A stretch of 64,000 nucleotides of DNA from Straminergon stramineum (GCA_963920665.1 OY987266.1:8933001-8997000), one strand, 5' to 3'. Positions 47,341-60,483 are shown, numbered from the stretch's first letter. Program-made: numbers and translations. Notes: a model not told the origin generated them from the sequence alone.

Positions 47341-50281
47341 CGATGAGCCCAGAACCAGTGGCTTCATGTTCCACCTCTTCGAATTCACTGTCCTGGTTGA
47401 CGTGATTTCATGTGTCGGCTCTGTCAAACTTTTGCGGTCAAACAAGACTGAGATTCGAGCCTAGCTGCCTGGAGAGAATGGGAGATGCAAGAGTCGTTCC
47501 TCGGTAGCCACAGTTTGGTGCGAGGCTCTCAGGCCTCGAATTAATCCTGCCACTGCGCCAACAATCATCAGTCAAATTCAGCTTCTTCAATGCTGCGGCT
47601 GCTTGCGGGAGGAGTTTGAGAGTTTCGTGCCAAGCTGTGTGCAACCGAGGAGGCTTTGCTATGAGGCAAATGAACGAACGATCGAGAGCTGTCTGGGAAG
47701 ATATGTATATACATACACATATTCTGGACGATCGAACTAGCTTGTTCATTCGAGTAGGCAAGCTAAGCTTGCACTCGACCGACATGAACAAGCTTACACT
47801 AAGCGAAATCAGCTTGTGCAAGTGCGTCAGTCGAGTAGTCAAGCTTAGCTGATTTTTCCCACCTTTTCCAATTTGAAGTCCTTTTTAGTTGAATGCCTGC
47901 ATTGCTTCTCCCTGTGAATAATTCGAAAGTGGTTGGATTCTGACGAGGATTATGCAGGATTGGTCAGATTCTCTAGAATGGAGCCAAATTTATGACGTTC
48001 AAATGCGGGAGCTTTGAAATCTAGGATGGGGTACAGATTTGAGGTGCACCGATTTCAAAAAGACACCTTGCTACTGAATTTGAGTATGTAGAATCACAAT
48101 CAGCTGATACAAAAGAATACATTGCTGCTGTTGGGCTGACGGTATGACTGTACATTTGAATCTCACTCAGGTGCACGTTTTCTTTTATCCGAGGCTCAGG
48201 TACTAACCCCAGGCTACTCAAGTCATAGACGCCGGCAACAATATGCTGTTCAAATCAAATTCTGGAAGTGGAATCACGTTACGGATCGGAGAGAAGATGT
48301 TCGCGTTACTTACTTCTCGAAGAGAAATTCATTTAAATTGGCGATTTTCATTTTCAAATGGCGAAGTATTGTAAAATACTACAAATCACAGTAATAACCC
48401 GCTTGTGAATCGATCTCATTTCTAGCAATAGAAACATTTTCCATTATCATTGAAATTGCATTCCTGGAATAAAATAAACGTTGTAAGTACAGGATACTGC
48501 TGACTATTTTACTATGTTTATACGAATTCTGTCTAACAAGGACTAGACCTCTAGCTGCAGGCCACAACAACAGGTTGGCAAATACGTGCAGCACAGCAGT
48601 ACACCCTTGCTCAAAACAGATCCAAGATATAACGTGCATGATACTCCCCAATTCCACACTCTGCAGAATTCAGATCGACATGAGTTAATATCACAGCTCT
48701 GAAGACAATTCGCAACGCATCAACTCGATTTATTTTAGTTTATCTGATTCTACATACAACTATACAAGTATGTGCTGTAGTGAGAACTATTGATTGGCAT
48801 TCAAATAGCCTGTATAGTAAGCACATGACGGGTTAGACCAGATGAAGTGCAGTAGAATCGAATTAGTTGAACAGTCTTTGCTATGATCAGTGTTACAGTT
48901 CACTTTCTCGTAAGTTACATGTGGCAAGACTCTCAACAATAGAAATTTCTTTTGCACTTCACGGCAACACTTTTCTCTACTCTATGTCATCAAGACTGAG
49001 CATTTAGATATTGGGAACCGGAGAACGTGCTTACAATTTATTGTAGCTTTCAAGGACCAACGTATTCAACTCTTTGCTCATATTGTATCCCTTTCAGAGT
49101 TCAGAAAACCTCGTGAGCTTCCATATGAATATTTTCTTGAAAAGCCAAAATACTGAAAATATGACAAATACAAAAACGAAAATATGAAGACAAAACTAGG
49201 TAATATGAAGTGACTTAATTATCACTAGTAGAAAGGATGTACTCGATCACCAAGCGTCAATGCAAGAGTATTAGAGGATGTTACCCAAGGCTCCATTTAT
49301 GCACCAAATTCGTTACCGAATGGGCCTTCGACACCATGCTCTCGCAGCCCCGACCCCTTTTCTAATAGAGTATATTATATGTGATTCTTTGGAACGTAAA
49401 GAGACACATCACTTGTCATTTGAGTATGTGCATCTTACTTATTAAGAACTAAAACTTAAGAATGAAATCACAAGGCTCTAAATATTTCAATACATCTTCG
49501 CTTCAAAAGATTAGCAAGAAAAATAAGTGCGCAATGCTTAAACAATGCGACAGTCAAGTGTTTACTGTCAAGTCCTAAAACTTTAAAAGATTGGCATGAA
49601 GAAAGACGTCCCTCACTCCCTCTTTCCTGAAGATTTTCCATTTCAACAAATTGACAATAGGCACAATGCTTCTTTCTGTAAAGTACTCGCCTGGGCTCTG
49701 GTGTGAAATCTTGGAACCCGATTCTAAAATAGGCGTCTTCTGCAGGGCAACGCTGGCACTCCCTGGTGAACTAGGCAGTAGGTACATATTCTAGTATAGT
49801 ATATCATACAATATGATATATGTACTGTCCTAGCTGGACAAGCTGCAGGTATACGTAACAAATACAATCAGATATGACTGTAGTAGGGAAAGGCAGGGCA
49901 TCATCCTATACGGTTCTTACGAACCCTACGGTCATTCCAGCCTATAAAGCTTGTGCCAACAGCGCCGAATTCAACAGACCTAACCCTGAAATGTGCCTGC
50001 AGGACCATCTGCTGCGGCAGAATGCAGGCTTCAAGAGATGCTGGCGGTCCAGTTCCGCTGGGCAAAGATGGTGTTTCGGGCTTTTGTAGCTAGTTAGCGG
50101 CTGCGGCATTCATGCATCTGCGGCGTCTACCATCGTCAAATCTTAGAGTGGTTCAAGTAGCAAGGAGGTATGACTGCAAGAATGTTACTAACTAGCTAGC
50201 TAGCGAGCGCCAACATCATACCCGTGGGCGCAACCTGTGCTAGCTAGGCTTTCAGAGTTTCATTCGGTCGAAGTATCTCTT
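47341..50281. other. GC-richer region, no identifiable gene
   Basis: Composition is close to that of the gene regions and few transposons are visible. The longest frames are 47842-47438 (-, 134 codons) and 49874-50089 (+, 71 codons from ATG, begins MTVVGKGRASSY). Neither shows a domain I recognise. It may contain non-coding RNA genes, small exons or relic genes. 49801-49820 is a perfect short palindrome (TATATCATA-caa-TATGATATA). Confidence 0.35.
47738..47850. repeat. Two adjacent imperfect palindromes
   Basis: Arms agcttgttcat...tcgagt..gcaagc (47738-47762) pair with 47766-47800. Next, aatcagct (47807) pairs with agctgatt (47846). Loops are short (a few bases for the first), so they form cruciform-like structures rather than typical miRNA precursors. 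Confidence 0.6.
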
Positions 50282-50600
50282 CCTGTCTACTTGAAGCCTC
50301 CCTAAGATACGACGACTATAACGTCCTTTAAAACCCTCTTGATCTTTTATACACATGTAGTCCTGAAATCATACCAGAAGCTGTAACGCAATGCGCTTAG
50401 AGAGGAAGTTCGTAACACCGTGACCCTAGTGACCTGTGATAAAGTATCTATTCCAGTCTACTAGAAGCCTCCCTAAGATACGACGACTAAATTCTTCCTT
50501 TCAAACCCTATAGATCTTGTATATATGCACACTCCTGGAGCTTTCTGAAGCTGCAATGTAATGCGCTTAAAGAGAAAGTATGTAATACCGTGACCCAGAA
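50282..50600. repeat. Tandem duplication, ~170-bp period
   Basis: 50282-50430 and 50452-50600 share agaagcctccctaagatacg, gaagctg.aa.g.aatgcgct and gtaataccgtgaccc-like blocks (about 80% alike). Single duplication, non-coding. Confidence 0.9.
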
Positions 50601-53600
50601 ACGCGTGCCCCACGCCCCCCTTCTTTCTCTATTGTTTTCAAATGGTGCTGATAGAATCATATTTTTACGTGACTGCAGTAAATAAGTTGAAGCGTCCAGG
50701 ATCACTGTGATACTAAAAATCACAATGTGTGACGCTTCTTGCGATTTACAGTCGTCGATGGTCGCTAACGAGATTGATCTATCTTACTGAAACCATTGAC
50801 CACAACTGACCGATAATGTGGTTGCGAAAACAATGGTTCCACTGAAACGAAGTGCGCACCGACTCGACCTACCCTTAAAGAATACGTTGAGCTTTTTGCA
50901 ACGGTTCTCAGTGCAAGGAGAAGTTAAAGGTTTGTTATTAATCGTACTCTGCAAGACTTTGATATAAGTCGGTTCTTATTCTTTGACAAGAAATCAATAG
51001 TCGTCTCGTCAGTTTTGAGATGCATATATCTTATAAGTTAGTGCTTTGATTATTCTCGACTACTCATCTAACAGACATGGTATGTGCATTCAAGGTTTCA
51101 TGCAGTTCTTCATATTAAGGATTTACTTAGAATCATATTTAGGATACGATGTGTTTGTATTCATTATGAGTTGAGACATACTTACCGCAACTTCTAGATA
51201 AAATCCTTTAATTTGTAACACTTACCTGCTAGGTCGATCAGTAGATTGCTTCAGTATGCAGCTGATCCAACTAAAGATATGCTTGATGAGTGCTGCAAAG
51301 TACACAACAATTTGTGAATCAATGTCTCAGGATTGATTCTGGCTGCAGCTGCAGATTCGTTTATAGTTAGAAAGTGGACAAAGTACTGGTGCAGTACGTA
51401 TGTTCATATTTACTTGCAGTACCCAGTGTCATAGCGAGATGCATCACATATTCATATATATATGATCGAATCTATAGAACAATGAATCATATCAAAGTAC
51501 TGCAGTTACGGTAATGCCTAGTACTTAGTTATATAGTAACCGACGATATTTCAGTCGTATTTGTTAAACTGGAGTTTTCATAGTGCCAACCCTATGGCAT
51601 TCAAGTGTATAAAGATCTGAAGTTTCCAGATGGCCGCATGGAAAGTGCGAACCTCTTAAAAATTCGCAATTCTAACTAATATCACGATCGATTAGTGCAT
51701 ACAACCCGTATAGGCAAGGACTCTGGGAAAACCAAGGGTACAGAGCTCTAAGAACTAGGACTGCTGCATATTTATGAAGTTTCAATGAGCAACTGAAATT
51801 GCATGCACCAATTTCACCGAAATCCGCCATCTAAAGAAATACAAGGTTTAATCCTGAAATTGACACTTGAGGATTCGAAAAGATGCAGTAACTGACAGCG
51901 AACCGAACCCATAGAATGACAGTATGACACCACCTTTCATTTATGTACCAATATTGAGGGTATTTTCTACATTTAAAAATCTCCGTCATAAAATTACTAA
52001 CACACTTTGAATGATATAAAGGTGTCTTTCCATGGGTGCCATTTCGGATTTTCGGTCCATTTTCCTTCTAGTTATAGACTGTTGGTTTCTCAAAAACAGG
52101 TTATTTTGGCGTTGCTAATTTTTCATCATGGAGTACGCGCAAAAACTAATCTGGACTGCAGTATCAGACAGTACGAAACATTGAAAGATCACATAGGACT
52201 GACAACTGATGTAGAACAGAAACAATTCCAAATTCCTGAGATTCTTTCCTTAAGCTCCGAAGGCCCATATGCCTCATAGAATGAAGATATTTTTCGGTCA
52301 AGATCGAGATCTACTCAAGAGAATTGAGTCATGCTGTCAAAACTTACCTCACTGATCGACTTAATCCGCCAGGCTTATATAACATTGAATCATTGGTTGC
52401 CGGTTGATCCCTCCGCCAACTTTGATCATCAGCCTGTTGCACCAGCCTCCTCACAAACGGGCCCTCAGACGGTCAGACCATGAGAATTATCCAATCTATG
52501 ATCACAAATTCATATTCATTCAAATGGCAGAATTTCAAGAAATTAGCACTTTCCCTGACGCCAGTCTGGAACCTCAGATCTATCGTTCTAAATTAATAGA
52601 GCTCTGTGCATTTGACTGTCACAAACTGGCGTCTTGCAACATGCCATTTGACAACTATGACCTCATCCTCAAATTTACCAACGTGCCATCAGATCTTGAA
52701 GCAAGAACATACCTGTAATTCCGACTGCCAGGTGCCCTTGTACGTGCAAAATATGCAGAAGCGCTTGGGCCACAGTGATGCACTGTACATGTCACCAAGA
52801 GCAATCTCACACTGCCGCCAACTCTAGCTGAATGTGTCACAACATGCTAGAGCAGAAATAAAACCCCACCCCTTGGTTGCACACAGCTTGGCACGAACCT
52901 CTTAAAAAATGCAATCATAGTCTAACTGTCAAGAATCGGTGAATAGAAGAAGCTCTAGATTCACAACATCAGTTAGCCCCGAACACAAGACTCTGACTTC
53001 ATTTCAATGCTTGAAACCTAGGAAACGGCAACGGGTGCGCAGAGATTTGAACTAGCTGGTCACAGAGGATCATGCATCACAGGGAGATTATCCTTGTTTC
53101 CCTCACAGTAATTTCAGAAGTTTCCCAAATGAATTTGCACTAAAAACGTGATAATCAGTCAAAAGTGGCAAACAGCGAGAATCATTTGCACAAATTTTCC
53201 TAGTTGGCAACACTCTGAAACGGGAACGGCATCCGGGAACCAGAGAGAATCTCCCTGTGATCGATGCAATTCAAAGGAAACTTCTGGATCGATATTAATA
53301 ACTAGACTCCAGATCAGACTTCCCACCGCACCTAATTAATTAATTCCAGCTACGGCAGGACGCCCACGTTAATCTAGAGCAGCACCATTAGAGCTCCGTG
53401 CCAAGCTGTGGCATCCAAGGAATGCATTCAGTAAACCAGCAACCCCAGCATCGGAAATGAATGCAGGAACTGAAGGATCTGCAGTAACCCTTAAACGTCA
53501 GTTTTTGAAAATACGCTGGAAAGCTACCCCGGGGGATAGCTGTGACGTTTGAGGGGTAATGAACTAAACACAAGCAACTGAATGCAGTTTCCCAAACTTG

Positions 53601-54061
53601 TGAGAATGTAAGTACTGTAGTAGACAGTCGATTTGGTCCAGGCATACGATTCAAGCTCAAGACGAGGCCGGAATTCAAAGGCTTCCGATAAGACTTTATA
53701 CAATATTCAAATAAGTTATGTCAACGATGGGAAGCTTTGGACAAGTGACTGGAAGGTTCAACTTGCTGTAGAACTTTCTGTACTCAGATGATTACCGTAA
53801 CTGCCATCGTTGTAAGCGGTGTCAAACTTACAGACTTACACATCAATTGTACCATAACCGTGCTTTCGAGCGCATGTCTCGCAGATATTTACAGACGGGA
53901 CACGTTTCCTCCACTCAGGGAAATACACGTAATCTCCGTCCCTGCAGGGATGCAAACGTTACCAATGTGTGGAATGTGCACTTGATTAACATGTGTTGGT
54001 TTAAGGTGCCATGCACAAATGGTACCGTGGAATTTCAAAATTATGTTATGAATTCATTTGT
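50601..54061. other. GC-richer region, no identifiable gene
   Basis: No complete gene recognised. A motif (c.gcgaacctcttaaaaa.tcgcaat) is repeated at about 51645 and 52893. On the minus strand 52470-52350 reads as an open stretch (PSEGPFVRRLVQQADDQS...) ending at a consensus AG/GTAAGT donor, a possible isolated exon. Short inverted matches (atcacagggagatt at 53078 and its inverse at 53247) are also present. Confidence 0.3.
52520..52700. repeat. Dispersed ~150-bp repeat, second copy
   Basis: Counterpart of the CHLG-intron segment 3590-3740. Its plus frame (MAEFQEISTFPDASLEPQ...) is open from 52404 to 52718, but resemblance at the protein level may simply follow from DNA similarity. Confidence 0.55.
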
Positions 54062-54484
54062 GAGCATTAATATAGGATGTGCACTTGAGTAAATAGTATT
54101 AAACCATAAATTTGAAATTCCAAATATTTAAGATTTTTTTATTTTTTTATTTTATTTTTGAAACATATGGCGTTCAAGGAAGATGTTTTAATTTTGACAA
54201 GCTTGCCCTAATTTGATGGTTCTACACCCCAAAAAACTTAATCCTCAAATTATACAAGATAGAAGGTTAGGGGAGCATTAATATAGGATGTGCACTTGAG
54301 TAAATAGTATTAAACCATAAATTTGAAATTCCAAATATTTAAGATTTTTTTATTTTTATTTTTATTTTTTGAAACATATGGCCTTCAAGGGAGATGTTTT
54401 AATTTTGACAAGCTTGCCCTAATTTGACGGTTCTACACCCCAAAAAACTTAATCCTCAAATTATATAAGATAGAAGGTTAGGGG
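54062..54484. repeat. Tandem duplication, 211-bp period
   Basis: 54062-54272 and 54273-54484 are nearly identical, from gagcattaatataggatgtg to gatagaaggttagggg; they differ by a few substitutions and small indels in the T-rich run. Recent event. Confidence 0.97.
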
Positions 54485-55502
54485 AAAGGAAGGTAATAGA
54501 AAAATGTAGAAAAAGATGCTCAAAATCTTGTCCCTTTAGATGTTTTTTGTAAAACTATGGGTCATAGTAGAACATTGACCTTTCTAAAAAGTAGCTAGAA
54601 TGCAAAAAAAATTAAAAACAAAATGCAACATATACTCTTAACACCTCTATTGGAAACCATTATGGCAATGTTTAGTTTCAAATTAACAAATTTGAACTTA
54701 AGGTCCTATTGATATTCAAAATCTATATAATATTCAAGCTTGTAAAATTTGACTTATGGAGTTAGGGTTCACTAGCAAAAAAGTAGTCCTAGAAATCCAT
54801 GCTATAATGTGAGATCATGGTTCTACAAGCCCATTTGAGTATCAAGCTAATTTGGACAAATGGGACTTTAGAACTATGCTCACATTGTAGTTTGGTTCTT
54901 CATGACCACCTTTCTAGTTTCTACTAATGGTTTAAATAGGCCTAGTTGAGTACAATATTTTTTGGCATTTCTCAAAAGACTCAAATTACTTTAGAATTAG
55001 AAGTATAGGTAGTATCACACTTTCTGCAACATTCATCAAGCTATTCAAAATTGGGACAAAAATATTTCAAATAATAATATTAACAAGATTGTGGAAATAA
55101 ATTAACCAAAAAAATATTGTTATTTTTAATAACATTTGATAGATAATGAGGTCAATTTTTAAAAAATTCAAGAAAAAGAAGGATAATAAGGTTAATAACA
55201 TTTGCAAAAAATATTTTCATTGTTGAAATAACATAGCTCAATTCTGTGTTTAAGACATTATTGATTTATTGTTGTTGTTTTTCCTAACATTTGGTACTTC
55301 TATATTCACTCAATGTTTTTTATAGATTGAAAACTTAAAAAAGAATTGGCTAAAACTTTTCTCAAAAATTCTCAATGCAATTCTCTAACATACTATCAAC
55401 TTGCTCAAATTGTAAAACACTTGCATTTTTTTGCAAATATTGAAATAAAATGAAGTCTTTGTAAGGATTACTAAAATTTTGTTTTTGTTGTTTATGCATT
55501 AT
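54485..55502. other. AT-rich spacer
   Basis: No gene or element recognised. Confidence 0.5.
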
Positions 55503-56312
55503 TTAACCCCTGAGACTCTAAATGCCCAAGCCTTTCTAAGTGTGTTTTTCTAATGAAAAAAGACCATGGGCTTATAGTTATACCCAGTGAAGGAAATTGG
55601 ATTTCTTTTCAAATTCTAACCATATGGATGTTTAGAGAGCTTGCTTATTAGTGTGTGTACCAATTTTGAGTGCAAAATTGCATAGAAGTTGTGAGATTGT
55701 AACAAGAGAAATGTATGTATTCTATTTTCAATATGTTTCTCCTCCCCACAATGTTTGAGATATTTGCATATAAGAGTGTTTGGGATTGGAGGTGACATAA
55801 ACAACTAAAAATTGTGTTAGTACACTAAAATGCACTTCCAAAAAACTTAAGTTCAAATGAAAAGCTATTAAATTCATTACACAATCCACTTGGCAATTGT
55901 TGAAATGAAATCTCAAATAATTCTAAATCAAAACTTACATGTTTAAATTTTCAATGGTGAAAATCATGAAAATACTTTATTCCTTTCATTGGGACCATTT
56001 CCAAAGCAAATGGATAAGTACAATTTTTTAAATCTCAAATCAAGTGAAATTGGCAAACTTTGCTCAAAGCCAAGAAATGAAGTATAATTAGCAAGCTTTA
56101 CTCTTCCACTAATAGTACATATATGCCTTTGAAGACCTCTCAAAAATCAAATATTTACTTTCTTCAGTAAAAAAATAAAAAATTTCAACAATTAACCTTC
56201 AAACTACCTATAAAAAAATTTTAATTGGTCAAAGAAATTTAATTGCCCATACAGAAACGATCTTGAAATTTCATATCGACCATATATGGTCAGTTTGGCA
56301 CTTACAGGTTAA
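55503..56312. mobile_element. TTAA-flanked element, ~810 bp
   Basis: Starts TTAACCCCTGAGACTC and ends ...CTTACAGGTTAA. Aligns along its length with 5121-5940, in the same orientation. Frames inside (55616-55916) are not conserved as proteins. Confidence 0.8.
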
Positions 56313-57296
56313 TATGATCTCACAATTGGTTGGATTTTCCTCTTAAATTTTTAACCCCTAACAGATTAGATGTTTCAATTTTGAACAACAAATGAAACAT
56401 AATAAACATATTTCAAACACTCAAAAATGATAAAATCTTCATTTTTTCATACATTTGAATCAGTTTGCATATTAATATATTAGCTCTCTTCCACTTACTT
56501 GGTACATATTTCCAAAACTCATCTTTATTATATTATATAGATTAAGGACACAAATATGTTTGACTTAAAAAAGGAATGTTCCCAATTCAAAAATGACGCT
56601 TCACAATAACATTAGTTTAGTTGATCTAACTAAATGAGTGTAAGAAAATGAATGTAAGTAAACCTATAGATCTCATTTTTACAATACTTATGGTTAGAAA
56701 TTCGTCATTAAATTATTCTTCTAAGTTAAATTTTATTATACATTAGTTCTTCACAATTTGGGAAATTTGGCCACTACCCTTTGTTCCTTGAGAGAGTAAC
56801 CTATAAATACCCAAGAGACCATATTTGGGTGTCAATGAAAATTTGAAGTTAACAAACTAATTTTACCAAAATCAAAGAACTATTCTATATATTTTCAAGT
56901 TGAAATGTTGAATATCATTTGAAGTCTATTTTCAACATTACAAATTTTATTGAAATTTTTTTTATTGAAGATTTTGTGCAAGGGTGTCCATTTCAAATCA
57001 TTTGAAAAATTATGAGGTCGAGGGAAGGTTGCGAGTTTTAGATTTTTGGCACCTCGCAATGCAAATACAGAAAAAAATAAAAGAATATATTGATTTAAAA
57101 TAATATTTTTGGAAAAAATTATTAATTTTTTTTAAATATGAAAAAACCAGTCAATTTGATGTGGCACTAGTAGTGCCATGTCAGATTCCAAATTTTAGAA
57201 AATAAAAAATGATTTATTTTTATTTATTTTTCTATAATTGCACTGTGGGGGTGCAAAACTTGTAGACTTGTTGAGACCTCAAAATTTTCCTAATGT
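56313..57296. other. AT-rich spacer
   Basis: Another TTAACCCCTAACAG terminus is at 56351 with no certain partner. 57150-57180 contains a small palindrome (ggcactagtagtgcc). No gene seen. Confidence 0.45.
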
Positions 57297-58221
57297 TTAA
57301 TCCCTAAAAAGGACCAAATTGTGTTTTTGGCAACATAGCAATTTTGGGCAGCTCACTACAAATGGAATTTTTCTTTTTTTTTATTTGAAATTTTCACAAA
57401 ACATATGCTCGAGAAGTACCTTTAAGGCCCAATAATTTTCATAACTTTTGATTACATGATTAGAAAGTTATGGCATCATATGTAATTTTCATTGATCTTC
57501 GAGTAGCCCAAAAAATTCTCAAAAAAGTAATTTTTTAAGAAATAAAAATATGAAATTAATTTTCTATATACATTGAAAGCTTTGAATCATTCCATTTTCA
57601 TTAATGAGATAAAAATTATGAGGAATTTTAGTTTGCAGGCAATTTCGGATTTTCTACTCTAAATAAACTTTGAAGTCCTTTATTTAACTCAATTTTCAAT
57701 ATTTGTGGAAAAATATAAAATCATAGGATGTAGATTGTTAATTAAAACATTACAACCATTGGGATTGACATTTTTCAATTCCATAACAAAATCCTTAACA
57801 ATTTAGTATTTTGAATCATTCTCTACTTCTTTCTACTTACTAATTTTTTCCTATATGTTGTACAATTCCAAATGATCTGAATTTTTTCAAGTACGTAGCC
57901 AACTTGCCTTTAAAAATGAATCTAAGAGTAACTACCATTTTGGAAATTTTTTTCATACAAATGTGGTCATGTGAAGTGCAGCTGCCCGTTTTTTCACAGG
58001 GCGAAAAAAAGATTTTTGTCCATTCAAATGCTCATATCTTACAATATACACGGGGGAAATTTCTGAAATTTTTTCCACATGTTCTAAAATCAGCATACTA
58101 CAAGATATTATGGTTACATGTGTCCAAAAATGTTCTTTTCATAAAATTTGGTGCTTGTACCAGATATGACAGTTTTGGAGCATTTTTGGAGAAAACATAG
58201 TCTAAAACATTTAGGGGTTAA
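57297..58221. mobile_element. TTAA-flanked element, ~925 bp (large subfamily, copy A)
   Basis: TTAATCCCTAAAAAGG at the left and the inverse of TTAACCCCTAAATG at the right. It is the inverse of 60484-61417 and of 61862-63132 throughout (for example ttttttccacatgttct, gggcagctcactac/gtagtgagttgccc). It contains an open frame at 57904-58200 discussed as a finding. Confidence 0.85.
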
Positions 58222-59707
58222 ATTTTGAGTGTTAAAAGGATTTTTGGAGATGAGTCTCAAATGCATTAGATATGAAGAAAAAAATCGCAACGAAAATTCA
58301 TTAAAAAAATTTTTATTAGAATTTGAGGAGTTGTACATCTTTTAATTTCATATTTTTTTTCATGACTAGTTTTAGATTTAACATGTAATAAGAGGATTGA
58401 AAGACCTCAATTTACTTTTATAATATTAACACTCTCTTGATCATTTGTGTTTTCTTTTCCTATGTGATTCATAAAATGCCTCTAGTTTGAATCCATAAGG
58501 TTATAATTTTTTGTAAATTGATAAAATTATGAGAATTTGAGCTTTTTGTTTAGTTTCAAACAAATTCTAAGAAGTTCAAAAAAGGCCATAGGGTTTTAAG
58601 GGTTAAGACAAAGTTTTAATGAATTTCTTTTAACCAATTAACCAATTAACCAATTGAATCCTTGAAATGGAAATATATTAATCATATCTTCTTCTTTGTT
58701 CAAGAATTGGCATGCATTAAAAAAAATCTAGGGGAATACAGCTATATAGTAGTATGCTATTATTGCAACCATCTTCTTCAAACAACCCAGTAGGTACCTA
58801 TGAAATGGACAATCAATGTGTCAGGTATCGATTTATACTTTGCCTATGGATGGAATAAGAGCTAGGGTGTGTCCACTTAATTTTTCTAAATGAAAATTGA
58901 TTGCCCAATTGCCTTTTTACAAATGTTCAAAGAATTTAGGGTCTGTTTAAGTTTAGTAATGGTTGCATTTAGGAACCTTGTAGATTACTTTTTGAATGTT
59001 GAAGTGCTTGTTTTGTGTCAAGCTATATCTTTTTTTAGACTGCATGTGTGTGGGTTTTGCAAGGCCTATGATCAAGAATAGGTGCCTACCACAAAATTCT
59101 TAGGAAATTCATAAGTAATTCAAAAATGCTCCAAAAAATATGAAACCACTTGTGTTAGATTCCGCATCAATTTTTCTTCAAGTGTGAAATAAGGGAAAAT
59201 ATTTTGGGGCACCCAAAAACCATCAAAAAGGCACAACAACCCTTAAATGGACTGTTTATGAGCACACTACCTTAGTCCAATTTGAATTAATAATATCTTT
59301 GCATTGTGTGGAACGGGAAATTGTTAGGGAGTTTCAATCTTATGAGATATAAAATTATTTAAAGGAATTTTGAGGTTTTATTGATTTGAATGAGAAGAGA
59401 GGATGAAGAAAGGTCTCATTTTTTTTTCCACAAAACAATCACACTTGCAAGTAAGAGCATCATTCACTGATTTTGTTCACTAGTTTTATTAGCTAGGAGA
59501 ATAATTGCAGTCAATAACTTGCAGTGACTGCAGTAAAGAATGCGCAAAGTGTGTTCTTCAAGAATCTGCAACACGTTATAATTTCTACTGAACAAGCGAT
59601 ACACCCAAGTGCACTTCCTCTTGAATATCACCTACTATAATGATCGCATTCTCAGTTTTCTCACTCTAGTCAATGGATGTAAGAGGTAGGTACCCTAAAA
59701 CCGCCAC
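58222..59707. other. AT-rich spacer
   Basis: A triple aaccaatt repeat is at 58634-58655 and an inverted-type terminus gggTTAAg at 58601. No gene recognised. Confidence 0.45.
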
Positions 59708-60098
59708 TATGGTAGAGCCACCCATTATCAACCACTTAAGTATTTTGTGCATGATTTGGAGTGGCAGAAGGGACTATGAATTTTTTTACTATGTAGAGAG
59801 ATAGAATTGATGGGTGTTGTCAAATTTTCATAATTTTTTTCCTTAAATTCAAATTGTAATGAATTTTGGAAGCCCAAAGTTGGCTTGCACCTACCTCCAA
59901 CATATAAGGTCTTCTATAGCTACTCATCCAATGACTAATTTGACTCTCAATATGAAGCACTTATGCCATAACAATGATGGCTAGAAGATGGTCAGCCCCA
60001 AGAAACTAATGGTTAGAAATCAATCATCTCTTTGTTGAATTTCCTAGTACCTATAGATTGTCCATGGGATCTAGTTGGTAATGGGTGGTTCTACCATA
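59708..60098. mobile_element. 391-bp MITE, TATGGTAGAACC family, inverted
   Basis: Ends TATGGTAGAGCCACCCATTA and inverse TATGGTAGAACCACCCATTA. Inverse orientation to 41483-41873 and 45134-45522. Confidence 0.93.
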
Positions 60099-60116
60099 AT
60101 TGCTATTGTATGTAAT

Positions 60117-60200
60117 TACTACTACCTCTGTTCCAAAATAATCTTTATGTTGGACAAAAGGTTTTAGATTAAGGCTAAAAATAACATTTAAAAGCCATGT
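60117..60200. mobile_element. Possible truncated Stowaway end
   Basis: ctacctctgttccaaaataa resembles the CTCCCTC.GTTCCAAAATA left end of plant Stowaway/mariner MITEs. No right end seen. Confidence 0.35.
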
Positions 60201-60483
60201 TTTGTGCTATAGGTAAAATTTGGTGCACTTTTAGCATCCTAAAAACTTTGAGTTTTAGAGTCCTTTCCAAAGTGCAATTTGGGACTATTGAAAAGTGAAA
60301 TTTTGGGGGCATTTTCAAAGAGCCCCACTAGGCATTTAATTGTGGAGTGTGAGGTTGTCATTTTAAAGGCATTTAGTATGGGCCCAAAACCATGTGTGAA
60401 CCTCAATTTTGCCTCCAAATCTTCCTCTCCTTCAATCATGAAATACTCAAAGAGATGCAAAGAATGAAAATGAACAAAATTGA

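Noticed and set aside
47438..47842. 134-codon minus-strand frame as a gene
   Set aside because: No domain, no splice context and low-complexity internal runs; its codons cross the palindromes at 47738-47850.
53070..53290. miRNA precursor from the atcacagggagatt / aatctccctgtgat pair
   Set aside because: The second pair (cagaagtttcc / ggaaacttctg) is in the wrong order to nest with the first, so no single hairpin forms; no known plant miRNA matched.
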